Of a stretch of 64,000 bases of DNA, positions 1-9,504 are shown piece after piece. The notes beneath the pieces are model-generated. The model was not told where the DNA came from and did no database searches. It was given only the letters and a program-made list of their open reading frames with translations. How positions within the stretch are numbered: position 1 is the first letter of the stretch; every line of letters starts with the position of its first letter. Source of the DNA: Gammaproteobacteria bacterium (GTDB lineage: Bacteria > Pseudomonadota > Gammaproteobacteria > Steroidobacterales > Steroidobacteraceae). The position numbers and the translations under genes were made by a program. The stretch covers positions 102,342 to 166,341 of the forward strand of contig JAQGOG010000057.1 of the NCBI GenBank assembly GCA_028293765.1, written 5' to 3'.

Positions 1-288
1 CCAGAATCGCCGCTCCCGATCGATGCGTGTATCGAGATCAAACGTCAGGGTGACCCCGTCGCGCAAGGCGTTCCGGATAGCCGGACTCACCGGGTACTCG
101 ACCCGCGCGTGCAGTAGGAATACGCCGTTATCGACGTTGACGTACGCAGAACGAACCTCGAGAACGCCGTCGAGCGCATCGGCGTAAGCGCAGACGCTCC
201 ACACGCCGAGAAGCGCGGCACCGATGGTCAGCACGAGCCAGCGGAGATCCCTCGAGGGCGGTTCGCATGTTGGATAGCCGCGTAGCAT
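1..288 (-). CDS. DUF4390-like secreted protein, 3' part cut by the window edge
   Basis: Partial gene running off the left edge; 96 codons are visible. After the ATG at 288 the N-terminus has a hydrophobic stretch (WLVLTIGAALLGVWSVCAYA) that looks like a signal peptide or anchor. It is followed by a segment with EVRSAYVNVDNGVFLLHARV and ALRDGVTLTFDLD, a pattern typical of DUF4390 proteins. These are secreted proteins of unknown function, often encoded between rsmB and a ntrY/ntrX two-component system in gammaproteobacteria. It lies directly downstream of rsmB on the same strand (gap 48 bases), so it is probably co-transcribed. The frame is open from the rsmB stop to this ATG, with no other ATG/GTG/TTG. 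Family call by motif memory only. Confidence 0.75.
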   Translation of the reverse strand, partial: MLRGYPTCEPPSRDLRWLVLTIGAALLGVWSVCAYADALDGVLEVRSAYVNVDNGVFLLHARVEYPVSPAIRNALRDGVTLTFDLDTRIDRERRFW

Positions 289-336
289 GAATGCAACGAG
301 AGACCGTGCGATGGTGCTTGGAGTAATGATAAACGC

Positions 337-1680
337 TCAGGTTCCAGCCGTTGTCTTTTCGAGACAAGCATAATAGAACCCGTCCGTCCCCGCCTCTGCT
401 CCGGGAATGAGCTGCACCCCGGTGCCGCGAGCCAGCGCACCGGGGGCCAGAGCGTCGCCGCGGGGAATGGCCGCCTCCCGCGCCGCCGGCTCGGTCTCGA
501 GAAAGAACTCCACCACCTCCTGGTTTTCATCTGGCAGCAGCGAGCAGGTGGAGTAGAGCAGCCGCCCCCCAGGCGCCAACATTCGAAAAGTCGCCCGAAG
601 AATCTCGAGCTGAGCCGCTGCAAGGGTTTGAATGTCGTCGCTGCGCCGCAGCAGCTTGATATCCGGATGACGGCGGATCACGCCCGTAGATGAGCACGGC
701 GCATCGAGAAGGATGCGGTCGAAGGCGCGCCCATCCCAAAAGCTCGCAGGCTGCCGGACATCCGCGACGATGAGCTTCGCCGCCCGATTGAGGCGCCGGA
801 GGTTGTCCTCGATGCGTGCCACCCTCTGCGCGTCGATATCTACGGCAACGAGCTCGGACAGCCCGGAGGTATGTTCCAGCAGGTGGCCGGTCTTGCCACC
901 GGGGGCTGCACAGGCATCCAGCACGCGCATACCGGCGCGCGCGTCGAGCAATGGGGCCGCCAGCTGGGCGCCCGCGTCTTGCACCGACACGACGCCCTCC
1001 TGGAAGCCGGGCAGGGCCGATACCGCGACAGGCTCATCGAGTCGGATGGCGGCCGGTGCCCACTCGATGGCATGAGCGCTGATTCCCGCAGCCGCAAGCT
1101 CCACGAGATACTGAGACCTGCTTTGCCTCGATAAGTCGAGGCGCAGCACCATCGGTGGATGACCGTTGTTCGCCTCGAGTATTCCGACGCAGGTTTGTTG
1201 CGGCCACGCCTCGCCGAGGCGTTTTACCAACCAATGAGGGTGAGCGGTGCGTCCCGGCAGCTTCTCATCGACACGACCGAGCAGTGCGCCGCGTTCAGTC
1301 ACGAACCGGCGCAGGACGGCATTTACCAAGCCACTCGCCCGATCCTCCTTAAGAATGCGCGCCGCGTCGACGGCGGCGTGCACGGTGGCCTGCGGAGCAT
1401 TCCGCGAGTATTCGATTTGATGCGCACTCGCGACGAGCAGCGCATGCAGCTCATTGGCTACTCCTTTTGGTCGCGTCAGCAGCATGTCGACAGCGGGCGC
1501 GAGCCTCAGGTACCAGCGCGCGCTGCCGAGCGCGATGGCACGGACAGCTGCCCGCTGGGGCGTCGCATCGAAGGGCATTAAGGCCGCATCGGACGTCCGC
1601 CCGTCGACCACGATAGAGGTAATTGCCCGCGCTGCGTCCGCCAGCGCCGGCGCCCCAGGTGCCCAAGGCGTTCTACCCAA
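337..1680 (-). CDS. rsmB: 16S rRNA (cytosine(967)-C(5))-methyltransferase RsmB
   Basis: Cytoplasmic SAM-dependent enzyme that makes m5C967 in 16S rRNA. The N-terminal NusB-like RNA-binding domain spans about residues 12-140; the Rossmann methyltransferase domain spans about 230-440. Visible motifs are the SAM loop LDACAAPGGKT (254-264), DAPCSSTG with Cys329, and YSTCS with the nucleophile Cys379. At 447 residues it is near the family length. The start is a TTG at 1680 that overlaps the fmt stop by 8 bases, as expected for translational coupling; the next in-frame candidate (GTG near residue 24) would cut into the NusB fold. It is the third gene of def-fmt-rsmB. Confidence 0.95.
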   Translation of the reverse strand: MGRTPWAPGAPALADAARAITSIVVDGRTSDAALMPFDATPQRAAVRAIALGSARWYLRLAPAVDMLLTRPKGVANELHALLVASAHQIEYSRNAPQATVHAAVDAARILKEDRASGLVNAVLRRFVTERGALLGRVDEKLPGRTAHPHWLVKRLGEAWPQQTCVGILEANNGHPPMVLRLDLSRQSRSQYLVELAAAGISAHAIEWAPAAIRLDEPVAVSALPGFQEGVVSVQDAGAQLAAPLLDARAGMRVLDACAAPGGKTGHLLEHTSGLSELVAVDIDAQRVARIEDNLRRLNRAAKLIVADVRQPASFWDGRAFDRILLDAPCSSTGVIRRHPDIKLLRRSDDIQTLAAAQLEILRATFRMLAPGGRLLYSTCSLLPDENQEVVEFFLETEPAAREAAIPRGDALAPGALARGTGVQLIPGAEAGTDGFYYACLEKTTAGT

Positions 1681-2686
1681 GGCGGCGGCCTATCAGCTGG
1701 ACTCCGTGCGCGAAGTCTCTCGCGGCTACAGACCTACGACCTGGCCGTTGTACTTGCCGCAGAGCGAGGCTCCCACGCCCACACGCTACTACCACGGCGT
1801 CATCACGAACAGTAACAATGGTTCCCGGTTCTGGGGCGATCCTGCCGCCACTGTCGGCTAATTCCCCCGATCCGGCGGACTCGATGCTGCTCCCTGGCGG
1901 TCGCTCCTGTTGTCCAGCCACATAGCCTTCCGCCACGGCTTCGAACACTCTCAATTGCTCACCTTCCAGGCGGGTTTCCGCTATGGGCCACGGGTTGAAA
2001 GCCCGCACCTGTCTCTCAATCGCGAGCGCGTCCCCATTCCAGTCGACCAGCGCCTCGCCCTTATCAATTTTCGCTGCGTAAGTGACGCCCTCGGTGGGTT
2101 GGGGCACTGCCTCGAGCGTACCGGCCGCGTGCTTCGCGACGGCTTCGATCAAGGCGGACGCACCGACCGCCGCAAGCCGGTCGTGCAGTGATCCGCCGGT
2201 GTCATTCGCCTCAATGCCCACTCGCTCCTGGAGCAGCATGGGGCCGGTGTCGAGTCCAACGTCCATGAGCATGATTGTTACGCCGGTATGAGCGTCGCCG
2301 GCCAGAATCGCACGCTGGATGGGCGCCGCACCCCGCCAACGCGGCAATAGAGAGGCATGAATGTTGATGCAACCTAACCGCGGCAGCGTGAGCGCCGCGC
2401 GCGGCAGGATCAGCCCGTAGGCGACGACGACGAGCACGTCCGGACGCCACCCAGCCAGATCAGCACGATCCGCTTCGTTCTTGAGACTGTGCGGCTGCGA
2501 GACCGGGATACCGTGGGCAAGCGCTGCGGCTTTGACGGGACCTGTGGCGATCTGGCGCCCGCGTCCTTTCGGGCGATCCGGCTGCGTCAGTACGCCCACG
2601 ACGGAATGGCCGGAAGCGATAAGAGCCTCGAGAGCCGGGACCGAGAAATTCGGCGTCCCGGCGAATGCGACGCGTAACGCGCTCAC
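1673..2686 (-). CDS. fmt: Methionyl-tRNA formyltransferase
   Basis: Transfers a formyl group from 10-formyltetrahydrofolate to initiator Met-tRNA in the cytoplasm. The N-terminus reads LRVAFAGTPNFSVPALEAL, the standard Fmt opening. The folate-site signature INIHASLLPRWRGAAPIQ contains the catalytic Asn and His, and LDTGPM contains the conserved Asp. The C-terminal OB-fold domain follows. I chose the GTG at 2686 (337 residues) because it sits four codons before the conserved LRVAFAGTP; the frame is open further upstream but that stretch is low-quality sequence lying inside def. It is 37 bases downstream of def and overlaps rsmB. Confidence 0.95.
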   Translation of the reverse strand: MSALRVAFAGTPNFSVPALEALIASGHSVVGVLTQPDRPKGRGRQIATGPVKAAALAHGIPVSQPHSLKNEADRADLAGWRPDVLVVVAYGLILPRAALTLPRLGCINIHASLLPRWRGAAPIQRAILAGDAHTGVTIMLMDVGLDTGPMLLQERVGIEANDTGGSLHDRLAAVGASALIEAVAKHAAGTLEAVPQPTEGVTYAAKIDKGEALVDWNGDALAIERQVRAFNPWPIAETRLEGEQLRVFEAVAEGYVAGQQERPPGSSIESAGSGELADSGGRIAPEPGTIVTVRDDAVVVACGRGSLALRQVQRPGRRSVAARDFAHGVQLIGRRLG

Positions 2687-2723
2687 AGCCCGTGTCGCGC
2701 GCAAACCGGCCGTTGCGACGCTA

Positions 2724-3269
2724 TCAGTTCGCGCGCCGGGCGCTGCCAGCGCCCTCGCGCGCGCGCGCTGCCCGTTCCTTACGCTCTTTTTCCAGCTTCT
2801 TGCGGATGCGCTCGCGCTTGAGGTCCGAGAGGTAGTCGACGAACAGCTTGCCGTTGAGGTGGTCCATCTCGTGCTGAATGCAGACGGCCAGAACGTCGTC
2901 GTAATCGCGTTCGAAGACCTCGCCATTGCGATCCTGCGCCCTGACACGCACTTTGGCAGCCCTCTTCACGTCGTCGAAAATATTGGGTACGGACAGGCAG
3001 CCTTCCTCAGAGCTCGCCTCGCCCTCACGCGACAGGATCTCCGGGTTGATGAAGACCAGCGGCTGGTCATGATCCTGCGAAATGTCGATGACGACGAGAC
3101 GCTTGTGAACATCCACCTGCGTGGCCGCGAGCCCGATTCCGGGCGCGGAATACATCGTCTCGAACAGGTCGTCGACGAGCCTGCCGAGCTCGGCGTCGAA
3201 CTGGGTCACGGGCTGCGCACGGGTGCGCAGACGCGGGTCGGGATATTCGAGGATGGTTCTCAGGGCCAT
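2724..3269 (-). CDS. def: Peptide deformylase
   Basis: Metalloenzyme that removes the N-formyl group from nascent proteins. All three family motifs are intact: GIGLAATQ (44-51), EGCLSVP (89-95, metal ligand Cys91) and HEMDH (133-137, two His ligands and the catalytic Glu). Length is 181 residues, slightly longer than the usual 165-175 because of a charged Lys/Arg/Ala-rich tail after about residue 150. First gene of the def-fmt-rsmB unit and divergent from the LysM gene. Confidence 0.97.
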   Translation of the reverse strand: MALRTILEYPDPRLRTRAQPVTQFDAELGRLVDDLFETMYSAPGIGLAATQVDVHKRLVVIDISQDHDQPLVFINPEILSREGEASSEEGCLSVPNIFDDVKRAAKVRVRAQDRNGEVFERDYDDVLAVCIQHEMDHLNGKLFVDYLSDLKRERIRKKLEKERKERAARAREGAGSARRAN

Positions 3270-3499
3270 GATCTGACTTTCCGCGGTTACCGGTTATTTG
3301 GACTTGAAAAGGCCGCCAATGTTCTAAAAGCGCTACAAATCGGTCGCGTCGCCAAGTCCCGACGACAACCGCCACGCCCGTGATCCAGCGCACAAAGTTG
3401 ACATTAAATCGTGTGCCGCCGGAGCCTGTGCCAGTATAACAATCCGGAAATTGCAGCGCTTAGTCGTAAGCGCCCGCCTCGCGTGATGGGGAGTGGAGC

Positions 3500-4750
3500 A
3501 TGGTCTCAAATCAATTACTTGGGGCTCGCATTGCCGCGGGCCTGGCTGTCCTGTCCGTCACCCTTTCAGGGTGCTCGTGGCTGCATTCCAGAGAGAGTGG
3601 GCCTCCGCCGTCCGCGCCGGTCACCCGTCCCATGCAGGCCCAGACGCAGATCGCGCCCTCCGCAGATGACATGACCGCTACCGAGGCGGCCATCAACGCG
3701 TCTGCCTCGACCGCCGCGCCGTCGCAGGCATCCGTTCCTGCGGACTCCGGAAACCTCATCAACCCGAGCGCGCCCAAGAGCTACTTCGTCAAGCGCGGCG
3801 ACACGCTCTGGGGTATCGCCACGCTGTTCCTGCGTGATCCCTGGTTATGGCCAGAGGTCTGGTATATCAACCCCCAAGTCGCCAATCCCCACCTCATCTA
3901 CCCCGGCGACACCCTGGCGCTCGCCTATGGCGCCGATGGCCGCCCGCAAATTCGTCTCGAACAGGGCGGAGCCGCCCGGATGGACCCGCGCCTGCGCAGC
4001 ACCGGCATCGACGGCGCGATTCCGACCATCCCGTACCAATCGATCGCCGCCTTCCTGTCGCGGCCCAGCGTGCTGACGCCTGACCAGGTAAAAAACGCCC
4101 CGTACGTACTGGCGTTTCGTGATGACCATGAGGTTGGCGGCTCGGGTCACGAAGTCTACGTGAGGAATCTGAACGCTCCGGATCGCGCGCGTTACAGCAT
4201 CGTCCATGTGGGCGACCCGCTGCGCGACCCCGACGATAACAAGGTCGTCGGCTACCAGGGCATTTACACCGCGACGGCCCTGGTCTCGAAGCCGGGTACT
4301 GTTACGAAGGCCGTTCTCATCGACGCCGCGCGTGAAACTCTGCGCGGCGACAAAGTCATGCCGTCCGACAACGATGTACCGCTTAACTTCATGCCCAGCG
4401 CGCCCCGTAGCGACGTGCATGGCCGCATCATCGCTGTGGTGGACGGAACGGATCTCATCGGCCAGTACCAGATCGTGGTCATCAACCGCGGCTTGCGCGA
4501 CGGCCTCGCTTCCGGAAACGTCCTTGCCATCGACCGGGCGGGCGAACGTGTTCGTGACACCTACGCCAACGGCGCGAGCTTCACCCGCAAAGCGCAAGAC
4601 CTGGGCACATCGTTCGCAAGGAAGGTGCAGCTACCCGATGAGCGCACCGGCACGTTGCTGGTATTCAAGCCGTTCGATCGCGTGAGCTACGGCCTCATCG
4701 TCGGCGCCTCCAACACCATCCAGGTGTATGACGTCGTCCACAATCCGTGA
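3500..4750 (+). CDS. LysM-domain lipoprotein
   Basis: Predicted envelope lipoprotein. The N-terminus has a signal sequence ending in the lipobox LSGC (Cys25), then a Pro/Ala/Gln-rich linker to about residue 90. A LysM peptidoglycan-binding module follows at about 94-142, starting YFVKRGDTLWGIA and including WYINPQVANPHLIYPGDTL. The remaining 270 residues have no motif I recognise. A LysM protein divergent from def and upstream of dprA-smg-topA is a conserved gammaproteobacterial arrangement. A strong hairpin at 4806-4836 follows it, so it is probably its own transcription unit. Confidence 0.88.
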   Translation: MVSNQLLGARIAAGLAVLSVTLSGCSWLHSRESGPPPSAPVTRPMQAQTQIAPSADDMTATEAAINASASTAAPSQASVPADSGNLINPSAPKSYFVKRGDTLWGIATLFLRDPWLWPEVWYINPQVANPHLIYPGDTLALAYGADGRPQIRLEQGGAARMDPRLRSTGIDGAIPTIPYQSIAAFLSRPSVLTPDQVKNAPYVLAFRDDHEVGGSGHEVYVRNLNAPDRARYSIVHVGDPLRDPDDNKVVGYQGIYTATALVSKPGTVTKAVLIDAARETLRGDKVMPSDNDVPLNFMPSAPRSDVHGRIIAVVDGTDLIGQYQIVVINRGLRDGLASGNVLAIDRAGERVRDTYANGASFTRKAQDLGTSFARKVQLPDERTGTLLVFKPFDRVSYGLIVGASNTIQVYDVVHNP

Positions 4751-4805
4751 AACGCCGCCCGCGCATCTTCTGACTCCGCGCTCCCGTCTAACCCAGCCTT
4801 CGTGA

Positions 4806-4836
4806 CCACCCGCAGCGCCTTGCGCGCTGCGGGTGG
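4806..4836 (+). terminator. Hairpin terminator after the LysM gene
   Basis: Perfect 13-bp stem (4806-4818 with 4824-4836) and a 5-base loop, CCACCCGCAGCGC paired with GCGCTGCGGGTGG. It is followed by a short T-containing tail (ccatttct). It sits 55 bases after the LysM stop and 58 bases before dprA. Confidence 0.7.
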
Positions 4837-4893
4837 CCATTTCTATGCATTCGCGTGAATTTCAGACCGGCGCCGCACAGCCGGCGCTGATCT

Positions 4894-6000
4894 ATGCTGA
4901 TACGGATGGATGTGACCAAAGTCCGTGCGATGTTGGCGAGGGCGCCGGGTCTGACGGCCGAACACGTGCGCGCACTGTTCGCGGCCACTGGCGGCGAGTC
5001 CGATTTTATCCGCGGATCACGCGCGCCCGAAGAAGTTGGTTTGCCCCGCGCCGCGCGGGCCTTTCTAGCTTCACCAGACGAAGCAGCGCTGCAGTGCGAT
5101 CTCCAATGGATCGAAGCAAGTGGCGCGCAGCTCATTCTGTGCACTGACCCGGCCTATCCGCCGCTTCTCGCGCAAACGGCAGGGGCACCGCCGGTGTTGT
5201 TTGTTCTGGGGTCAGTCGAAGCTCTCCACTCCCCCCAGCTGGCAATGGTGGGCTCCCGCAGTCCCACCGCCGCGGGCCGCAAGACCGCTCGCGATTTCGC
5301 CGCAGGGTTTGCGAGCGCCGGGCTCACTGTGACTAGCGGACTCGCTCTGGGCGTAGACGCGGCAAGCCACGAAGGGGCACTCCTTGTCGGCGGGCTCACT
5401 GTGGCCGTCTTCGGTACCGGCCTGGACCACGTATATCCGTCTGCAAACGCCGGCCTTGCGGCGCGCATTCGTGAGCGTGGCGCGCTCGTGTCAGAATTTC
5501 CGCCTCGCACCCGACCCTTGGGCGTCAACTTCCCGCGGCGCAACCGCATCATCAGCGGGCTTTCACGAGGCACGCTGGTGGTGGAGGCTACGCGGCGGAG
5601 TGGCTCCCTGGTCACTGCGCGGCTGGCCGGGGAACAGGGACGTGAGGTGTTCGCGATACCTGGCTCTATCCACAGTCCCGTCTCGCGCGGCTGTCACCAG
5701 CTCATCCGTGACGGTGCAACACTCGTGGAAGCGCCGGCAGAGGTCCTTTCAGAGTTGAGAATACCCTTGCCCGGACAACGACTTACGAATCGGCAGCGGT
5801 GCGGGAAGGCGCCTTCCCCATTGGACAAGGGATATGAAATGCTGTTAGATGCGCTCGGCTTTGAACCTGCAACCATCGATGTTCTCGTCGCGCGCACGGG
5901 ACTGCCGGGCGAGTCGATCGCGTCGATGTTGCTGATTCTCGAGCTCGAAGGCTGCGTGGCAGCTCTCCCGGGCGGTCGTTATGACCGTATACCTGAATGA
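4894..6000 (+). CDS. dprA: DNA-processing protein DprA (Smf)
   Basis: Loads RecA onto incoming single-stranded DNA during natural transformation. An N-terminal SAM-like helical region (about 8-60) precedes the Rossmann-like DprA domain, with MVGSR (118-122), SGLALGVDAASHEGAL (from 148), FGTGLDHVYP and NFPRRNRIISGLS. A C-terminal winged-helix domain (about 300-365) follows. 368 residues is normal for gammaproteobacterial DprA. An alternative ATG lies at 4906. Its stop overlaps the start of smg by 4 bases (ATGA). No com genes are in the window, so competence itself is not shown. Confidence 0.94.
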   Translation: MLIRMDVTKVRAMLARAPGLTAEHVRALFAATGGESDFIRGSRAPEEVGLPRAARAFLASPDEAALQCDLQWIEASGAQLILCTDPAYPPLLAQTAGAPPVLFVLGSVEALHSPQLAMVGSRSPTAAGRKTARDFAAGFASAGLTVTSGLALGVDAASHEGALLVGGLTVAVFGTGLDHVYPSANAGLAARIRERGALVSEFPPRTRPLGVNFPRRNRIISGLSRGTLVVEATRRSGSLVTARLAGEQGREVFAIPGSIHSPVSRGCHQLIRDGATLVEAPAEVLSELRIPLPGQRLTNRQRCGKAPSPLDKGYEMLLDALGFEPATIDVLVARTGLPGESIASMLLILELEGCVAALPGGRYDRIPE

Positions 6001-6491
6001 TGACCGGCAGCGTTCTCGACATTCTGATTTACGTTTTCGACCGCTACATGCTCGACGAGGTACCCGAGGTACCTGAACGCGAGCATCTCGTGCGAGACCT
6101 CGAGCGTGCCGGCTTCGGCCAGGCGAATGTCGAGCGGGCGCTCGACTGGCTTGCGGATCTGGCATGTGAGCGCGATCGTCCCCCCTTGCCTTTGTCGACG
6201 AAGGACAAAGGCAAGGGACCGACGGTGCGGATTTTTTCCGATGGCGAGCTCGTGCGACTCTCGACGGAGTGCCGAGGGTTTCTGTTTACGCTCGAGCGCC
6301 TCGGCATTCTCTCGCCGCAGCAGCGCGAGATCGTGATCGAGCGCATGCTGGCGCTCGATGCCGACGAGCTCGACACGGAACAGCTCAAGTGGGTCGTGCT
6401 CATGGTGTTGTCGAGTCAGCCGGGACAGGAGCTGGCATTCGAGCGGCTGGAGGATCTGGTATCCGATGCGCATCCCAACGTCCCGCACTGA
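5997..6491 (+). CDS. smg: Smg family protein (DUF494)
   Basis: 164-residue acidic cytoplasmic protein of the Smg/DUF494 family, whose molecular role is not established. It opens with SVLDILIYVFDRYMLDE, the conserved start of the family. It overlaps dprA by 4 bases, so the two are probably translationally coupled; the order dprA-smg-topA is conserved in many gammaproteobacteria. A hairpin with a T tract follows at 6528-6549. Confidence 0.92.
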   Translation: MMTGSVLDILIYVFDRYMLDEVPEVPEREHLVRDLERAGFGQANVERALDWLADLACERDRPPLPLSTKDKGKGPTVRIFSDGELVRLSTECRGFLFTLERLGILSPQQREIVIERMLALDADELDTEQLKWVVLMVLSSQPGQELAFERLEDLVSDAHPNVPH

Positions 6492-6527
6492 ACTGCTCGA
6501 GTCAGGGATCCGACGCCTCACAGGGGT

Positions 6528-6549
6528 CCGCGGTTCGTCCGCGGTTTTT
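6528..6549 (+). terminator. Intrinsic terminator after smg
   Basis: CCGCGG, 5-base loop TTCGT, CCGCGG, then TTTTT and a further CGTTT. A compact GC stem followed directly by a T run is a textbook rho-independent terminator. It separates smg from topA, whose ATG is 30 bases further on, so topA probably needs its own promoter or read-through. Confidence 0.75.
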
Positions 6550-6579
6550 CGTTTCTGGATGACGTGTTTTCCGTAAGCA

Positions 6580-9312
6580 ATGGCAGACAACCTGGTCATA
6601 GTCGAATCGCCTGCCAAGGCGAAGACGATCAAGAAATATCTTGGCAAGGATTTCGACGTGCTCGCCTCGTACGGGCACGTGCGCGATCTCGTGCCCAAGG
6701 AAGGCGCCGTCGATCCCGACAACGGCTACGCTATGAAGTACCAGGTGCTCGAGAAAAACGAGCGCCACGTCGACGCCATCGCCAGGACCCTGCGCAAGTC
6801 GAAATCGCTCTATCTCGCGACCGACCCCGATCGGGAGGGCGAGGCGATCGCCTGGCATCTGAAAGAGCTTCTGCAGGCGCGCGGCGATCTGGACGGCAAG
6901 CAGGTCCATCGCGTGGTGTTTTACGAGATTACCAAGAACGCCGTACGCGAAGCCGTCGCCCAGCCGCGCGGCCTCTCACTCGATCTCGTGAACGCGCAGC
7001 AGGCGCGCCGCGCACTCGATTACCTCGTCGGCTTCAATCTCTCGCCGCTGTTGTGGAAGAAAGTAAGGCAGGGTCTCTCGGCCGGGCGGGTGCAGAGTCC
7101 GGCGCTGCGCATGATCTGCGAGCGCGAAGCAGAGATCCTCGCGTTCCTCGCTCAGGAATACTGGACGATCGACGGCGAAGGCGCGCACGCATCGCCCCCC
7201 TTCCCGCTCAAGCTCCTCGAGTACCGCGGCCAGAAAGTCGAACAGTTCAGCTTCACCACCGAAACCCAGGCACGCGAAGTCGAACGCGCCATCCAGACCG
7301 CCGCGGTTGGCTCGGCCAGCAGCGAGACTCCGGGGCGCCTGAAAGTCATCGCCATCGATCGCAAACAGCGCCGCCGCAATCCCGCTCCGCCGTTTACGAC
7401 ATCGACGCTACAACAGGAAGCAGCCCGCAAGCTCGGCTTCAACGCCCGGCGAACGATGCGCCTCGCGCAACAGCTCTATGAAGGTCTAGACATCGGCGGC
7501 GACGAGGGCAGCGTCGGTCTCATCACCTATATGCGCACGGACTCGGTGTCGCTTGCGGCGGAGGCGATCCAGGAGATCCGCGAAGTCGCCACGAAGCTGT
7601 ATGGCAAGGCCGAGGTCGCCGACGAGCCGCGCCACTACAAGACGAAATCGAAGAACGCGCAGGAAGCGCACGAGGCCATCCGACCGACCTCCGCCGCGAT
7701 TACGCCGGCCAGCGTCGAAGGCAAGATCGAAGACGACCACTATCGGCTTTACTCGCTGATCTGGAAGCGTGCGGTCGCCTCCCAGATGAACCACGCGACT
7801 TTCGACACTGTTGCGGTCGACATGCTCGCGGGCCCCGACGGACCCGAGAGACATCTTCTGCGGGCGAACGGGTCGATTCTCGTCAAACCTGGTTATATCT
7901 CCGTGTACCAGGAAGGCATCGACGACGCCAAGGCCGACGACACCGACCACGTGTTGCCGCCGATGCAGGCAGGCGACACGGTCGACCTGCTCGCGCTGCA
8001 TGCCGAGCAGCACTTTACCGAGCCGCCGCCGCGCTACTCGGAAGCGTCGCTCGTGAAGGCACTCGAAGAGCACGGCATCGGCCGGCCTTCGACCTACGCG
8101 ACGATCATCTCGACGCTGCAGGATCGCGAGTATGTGGAAATGGACGCCCGGCGTTTCATCCCGACCGATATCGGCAAGATCGTCGGCCGCTTCCTTACAG
8201 AGCACTTCCACCGTTACGTGGAGTACGGCTTCACCGCGGCGATGGAAGACGAGCTCGACGCCGTCTCGCGCGGCGAAGAGGAGTGGACCACTCCCCTCGA
8301 GAAGTTCTGGAAGCCGTTCATCGACCAGGTCGAGTCGATCGAGAAAAACGTCACGCGCGAGCAGGTTGCCCAGGCGCGCGAGTTGGGCAAGGACGCGGCA
8401 ACGGGCAAGCCGATCACGGTGCGCATGGGCCGTTTCGGGCCTTTCGTGCAGATCGGCACCAAGGACGATGAGGAGAAGCCGCGTTTCGCGGGACTCAGAC
8501 CCGGACAGAAGATGGACAAGATCACCCTCGCGGAGGCGATCGATCTGTTCCAGCTGCCGCGTACTCTCGGCGCGACAGCCGAAGGTGAAGCGATCACGAC
8601 CAACGTCGGCCGCTTCGGGCCCTACGTCAAATACGGCAGCAAGTACGTCTCGCTCAAAGCGGAAGACGATCCGTACACGATCACTCTCGAGCGCGCGCTC
8701 GAAGTCATCAGGCTCAAGCAGGAAGCGGATGCCAACCGCATCATTACCGATTTCGCCGCCGACGGCATTCAGGTGTTGAATGGCCGCTACGGCCCATACG
8801 TCACGGACAAGAAGAAGAACGCGAAGATCCCGAAAGATCGCGATCCGAAGTCGCTCACGCTCGAAGAGTGCCGCGCTCTGATCGCGCAGGCACCGGAGCG
8901 CACTGGCGGCCGGTTCGGTCGGGGCAAGCGCGGCGCGCCGGCGGCTGCCAAGGCACAAGCGGCGCCTGCCGGCGACAGGGCAACAGCAGCGGCCGCCGGG
9001 ACGGCCGGCAAAAAGAAGCGACCGGCAGCTGCCTCCAAGGGAGCCGCTCAAGCTGGGTCGGGTCAACCCCCCGCCAAACCAACACGCACTGCGACACCTC
9101 ACGCAGCCGGGACGGCTGCAACGGCACCGCGCGCGGCAGCGCGCAAAGCTGCGTCAAAGTCAGGTTCGGCGACCGGTACGGCAAAAGCGGCAGGCGGGGC
9201 ACCGAAGTCCAAGGCCACGGCGACTCCGAAGGCGCCGGCTAGCGTGGCTGGCTCTTCCAAACCGGCAGCAGCCGGCAAAGGCACAGCCCACCGTCCGCGT
9301 GGTGTGAAGTAG
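6580..9312 (+). CDS. topA: DNA topoisomerase I (type IA)
   Basis: Relaxes negative supercoils by transient single-strand cleavage. The Toprim domain at the N-terminus has VIVESPAKAKTI (Glu9) and DPDREGE (82-88). The active-site tyrosine is in LITYMRTDS (Tyr317). After the core there are three C-terminal topoisomerase repeats beginning GRFGPFVQIG, GRFGPYVKYG and GRYGPYVT. The last ~130 residues are a low-complexity Ala/Lys/Pro/Thr tail; I see no Cys4 zinc ribbons like those of E. coli TopA. Length is 910 residues. The tail probably gives nonspecific DNA contact (inference). Confidence 0.97.
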   Translation: MADNLVIVESPAKAKTIKKYLGKDFDVLASYGHVRDLVPKEGAVDPDNGYAMKYQVLEKNERHVDAIARTLRKSKSLYLATDPDREGEAIAWHLKELLQARGDLDGKQVHRVVFYEITKNAVREAVAQPRGLSLDLVNAQQARRALDYLVGFNLSPLLWKKVRQGLSAGRVQSPALRMICEREAEILAFLAQEYWTIDGEGAHASPPFPLKLLEYRGQKVEQFSFTTETQAREVERAIQTAAVGSASSETPGRLKVIAIDRKQRRRNPAPPFTTSTLQQEAARKLGFNARRTMRLAQQLYEGLDIGGDEGSVGLITYMRTDSVSLAAEAIQEIREVATKLYGKAEVADEPRHYKTKSKNAQEAHEAIRPTSAAITPASVEGKIEDDHYRLYSLIWKRAVASQMNHATFDTVAVDMLAGPDGPERHLLRANGSILVKPGYISVYQEGIDDAKADDTDHVLPPMQAGDTVDLLALHAEQHFTEPPPRYSEASLVKALEEHGIGRPSTYATIISTLQDREYVEMDARRFIPTDIGKIVGRFLTEHFHRYVEYGFTAAMEDELDAVSRGEEEWTTPLEKFWKPFIDQVESIEKNVTREQVAQARELGKDAATGKPITVRMGRFGPFVQIGTKDDEEKPRFAGLRPGQKMDKITLAEAIDLFQLPRTLGATAEGEAITTNVGRFGPYVKYGSKYVSLKAEDDPYTITLERALEVIRLKQEADANRIITDFAADGIQVLNGRYGPYVTDKKKNAKIPKDRDPKSLTLEECRALIAQAPERTGGRFGRGKRGAPAAAKAQAAPAGDRATAAAAGTAGKKKRPAAASKGAAQAGSGQPPAKPTRTATPHAAGTAATAPRAAARKAASKSGSATGTAKAAGGAPKSKATATPKAPASVAGSSKPAAAGKGTAHRPRGVK

Positions 9313-9373
9313 TCACGCGGACGCGGTGCTCAGCAAAGGTGCGCTGGCGCAGCGATTTTCGGTGCGAGCACTC

Positions 9374-9400
9374 GTCGCGCCGGTGCGATGCCGGCGCGAC
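9374..9400 (+). terminator. Hairpin between topA and rlmJ
   Basis: Perfect 10-bp stem GTCGCGCCGG / CCGGCGCGAC with a 7-base loop, 62 bases after the topA stop. No T tract follows, so it may end transcription with help or act as an mRNA 3'-end stabiliser. Confidence 0.45.
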
Positions 9401-9504
9401 CGCCGCGTAAAGGTCGGTGCCCGAAGCGAATATCGTGGCGTGACCGCAGCGCCAAATGCACTATCGCTTTCTGCGCTTCGCGCCCGCAACAGACCCACAT
9501 TGCG

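Noticed and set aside
289..336. Programmed read-through joining rsmB to the DUF4390 gene
   Set aside because: Both are in the same frame with one TGA between, but there is no supporting context; most likely chance.
2687..2947. N-terminal extension of fmt
   Set aside because: Lies inside def and reads as Ser/Thr/Arg-rich sequence; conserved Fmt begins at 2686.
3398..3440. TTGACA and TATAAC upstream of the LysM gene
   Set aside because: 31 bases apart, too far to act as one promoter; neither has a proper partner.
7486..9102. Long open frame (538 codons) on the minus strand opposite topA
   Set aside because: Composition shadow of a high-GC gene: Arg/Leu/Val-rich, no domain, and topA on the other strand is unambiguous.
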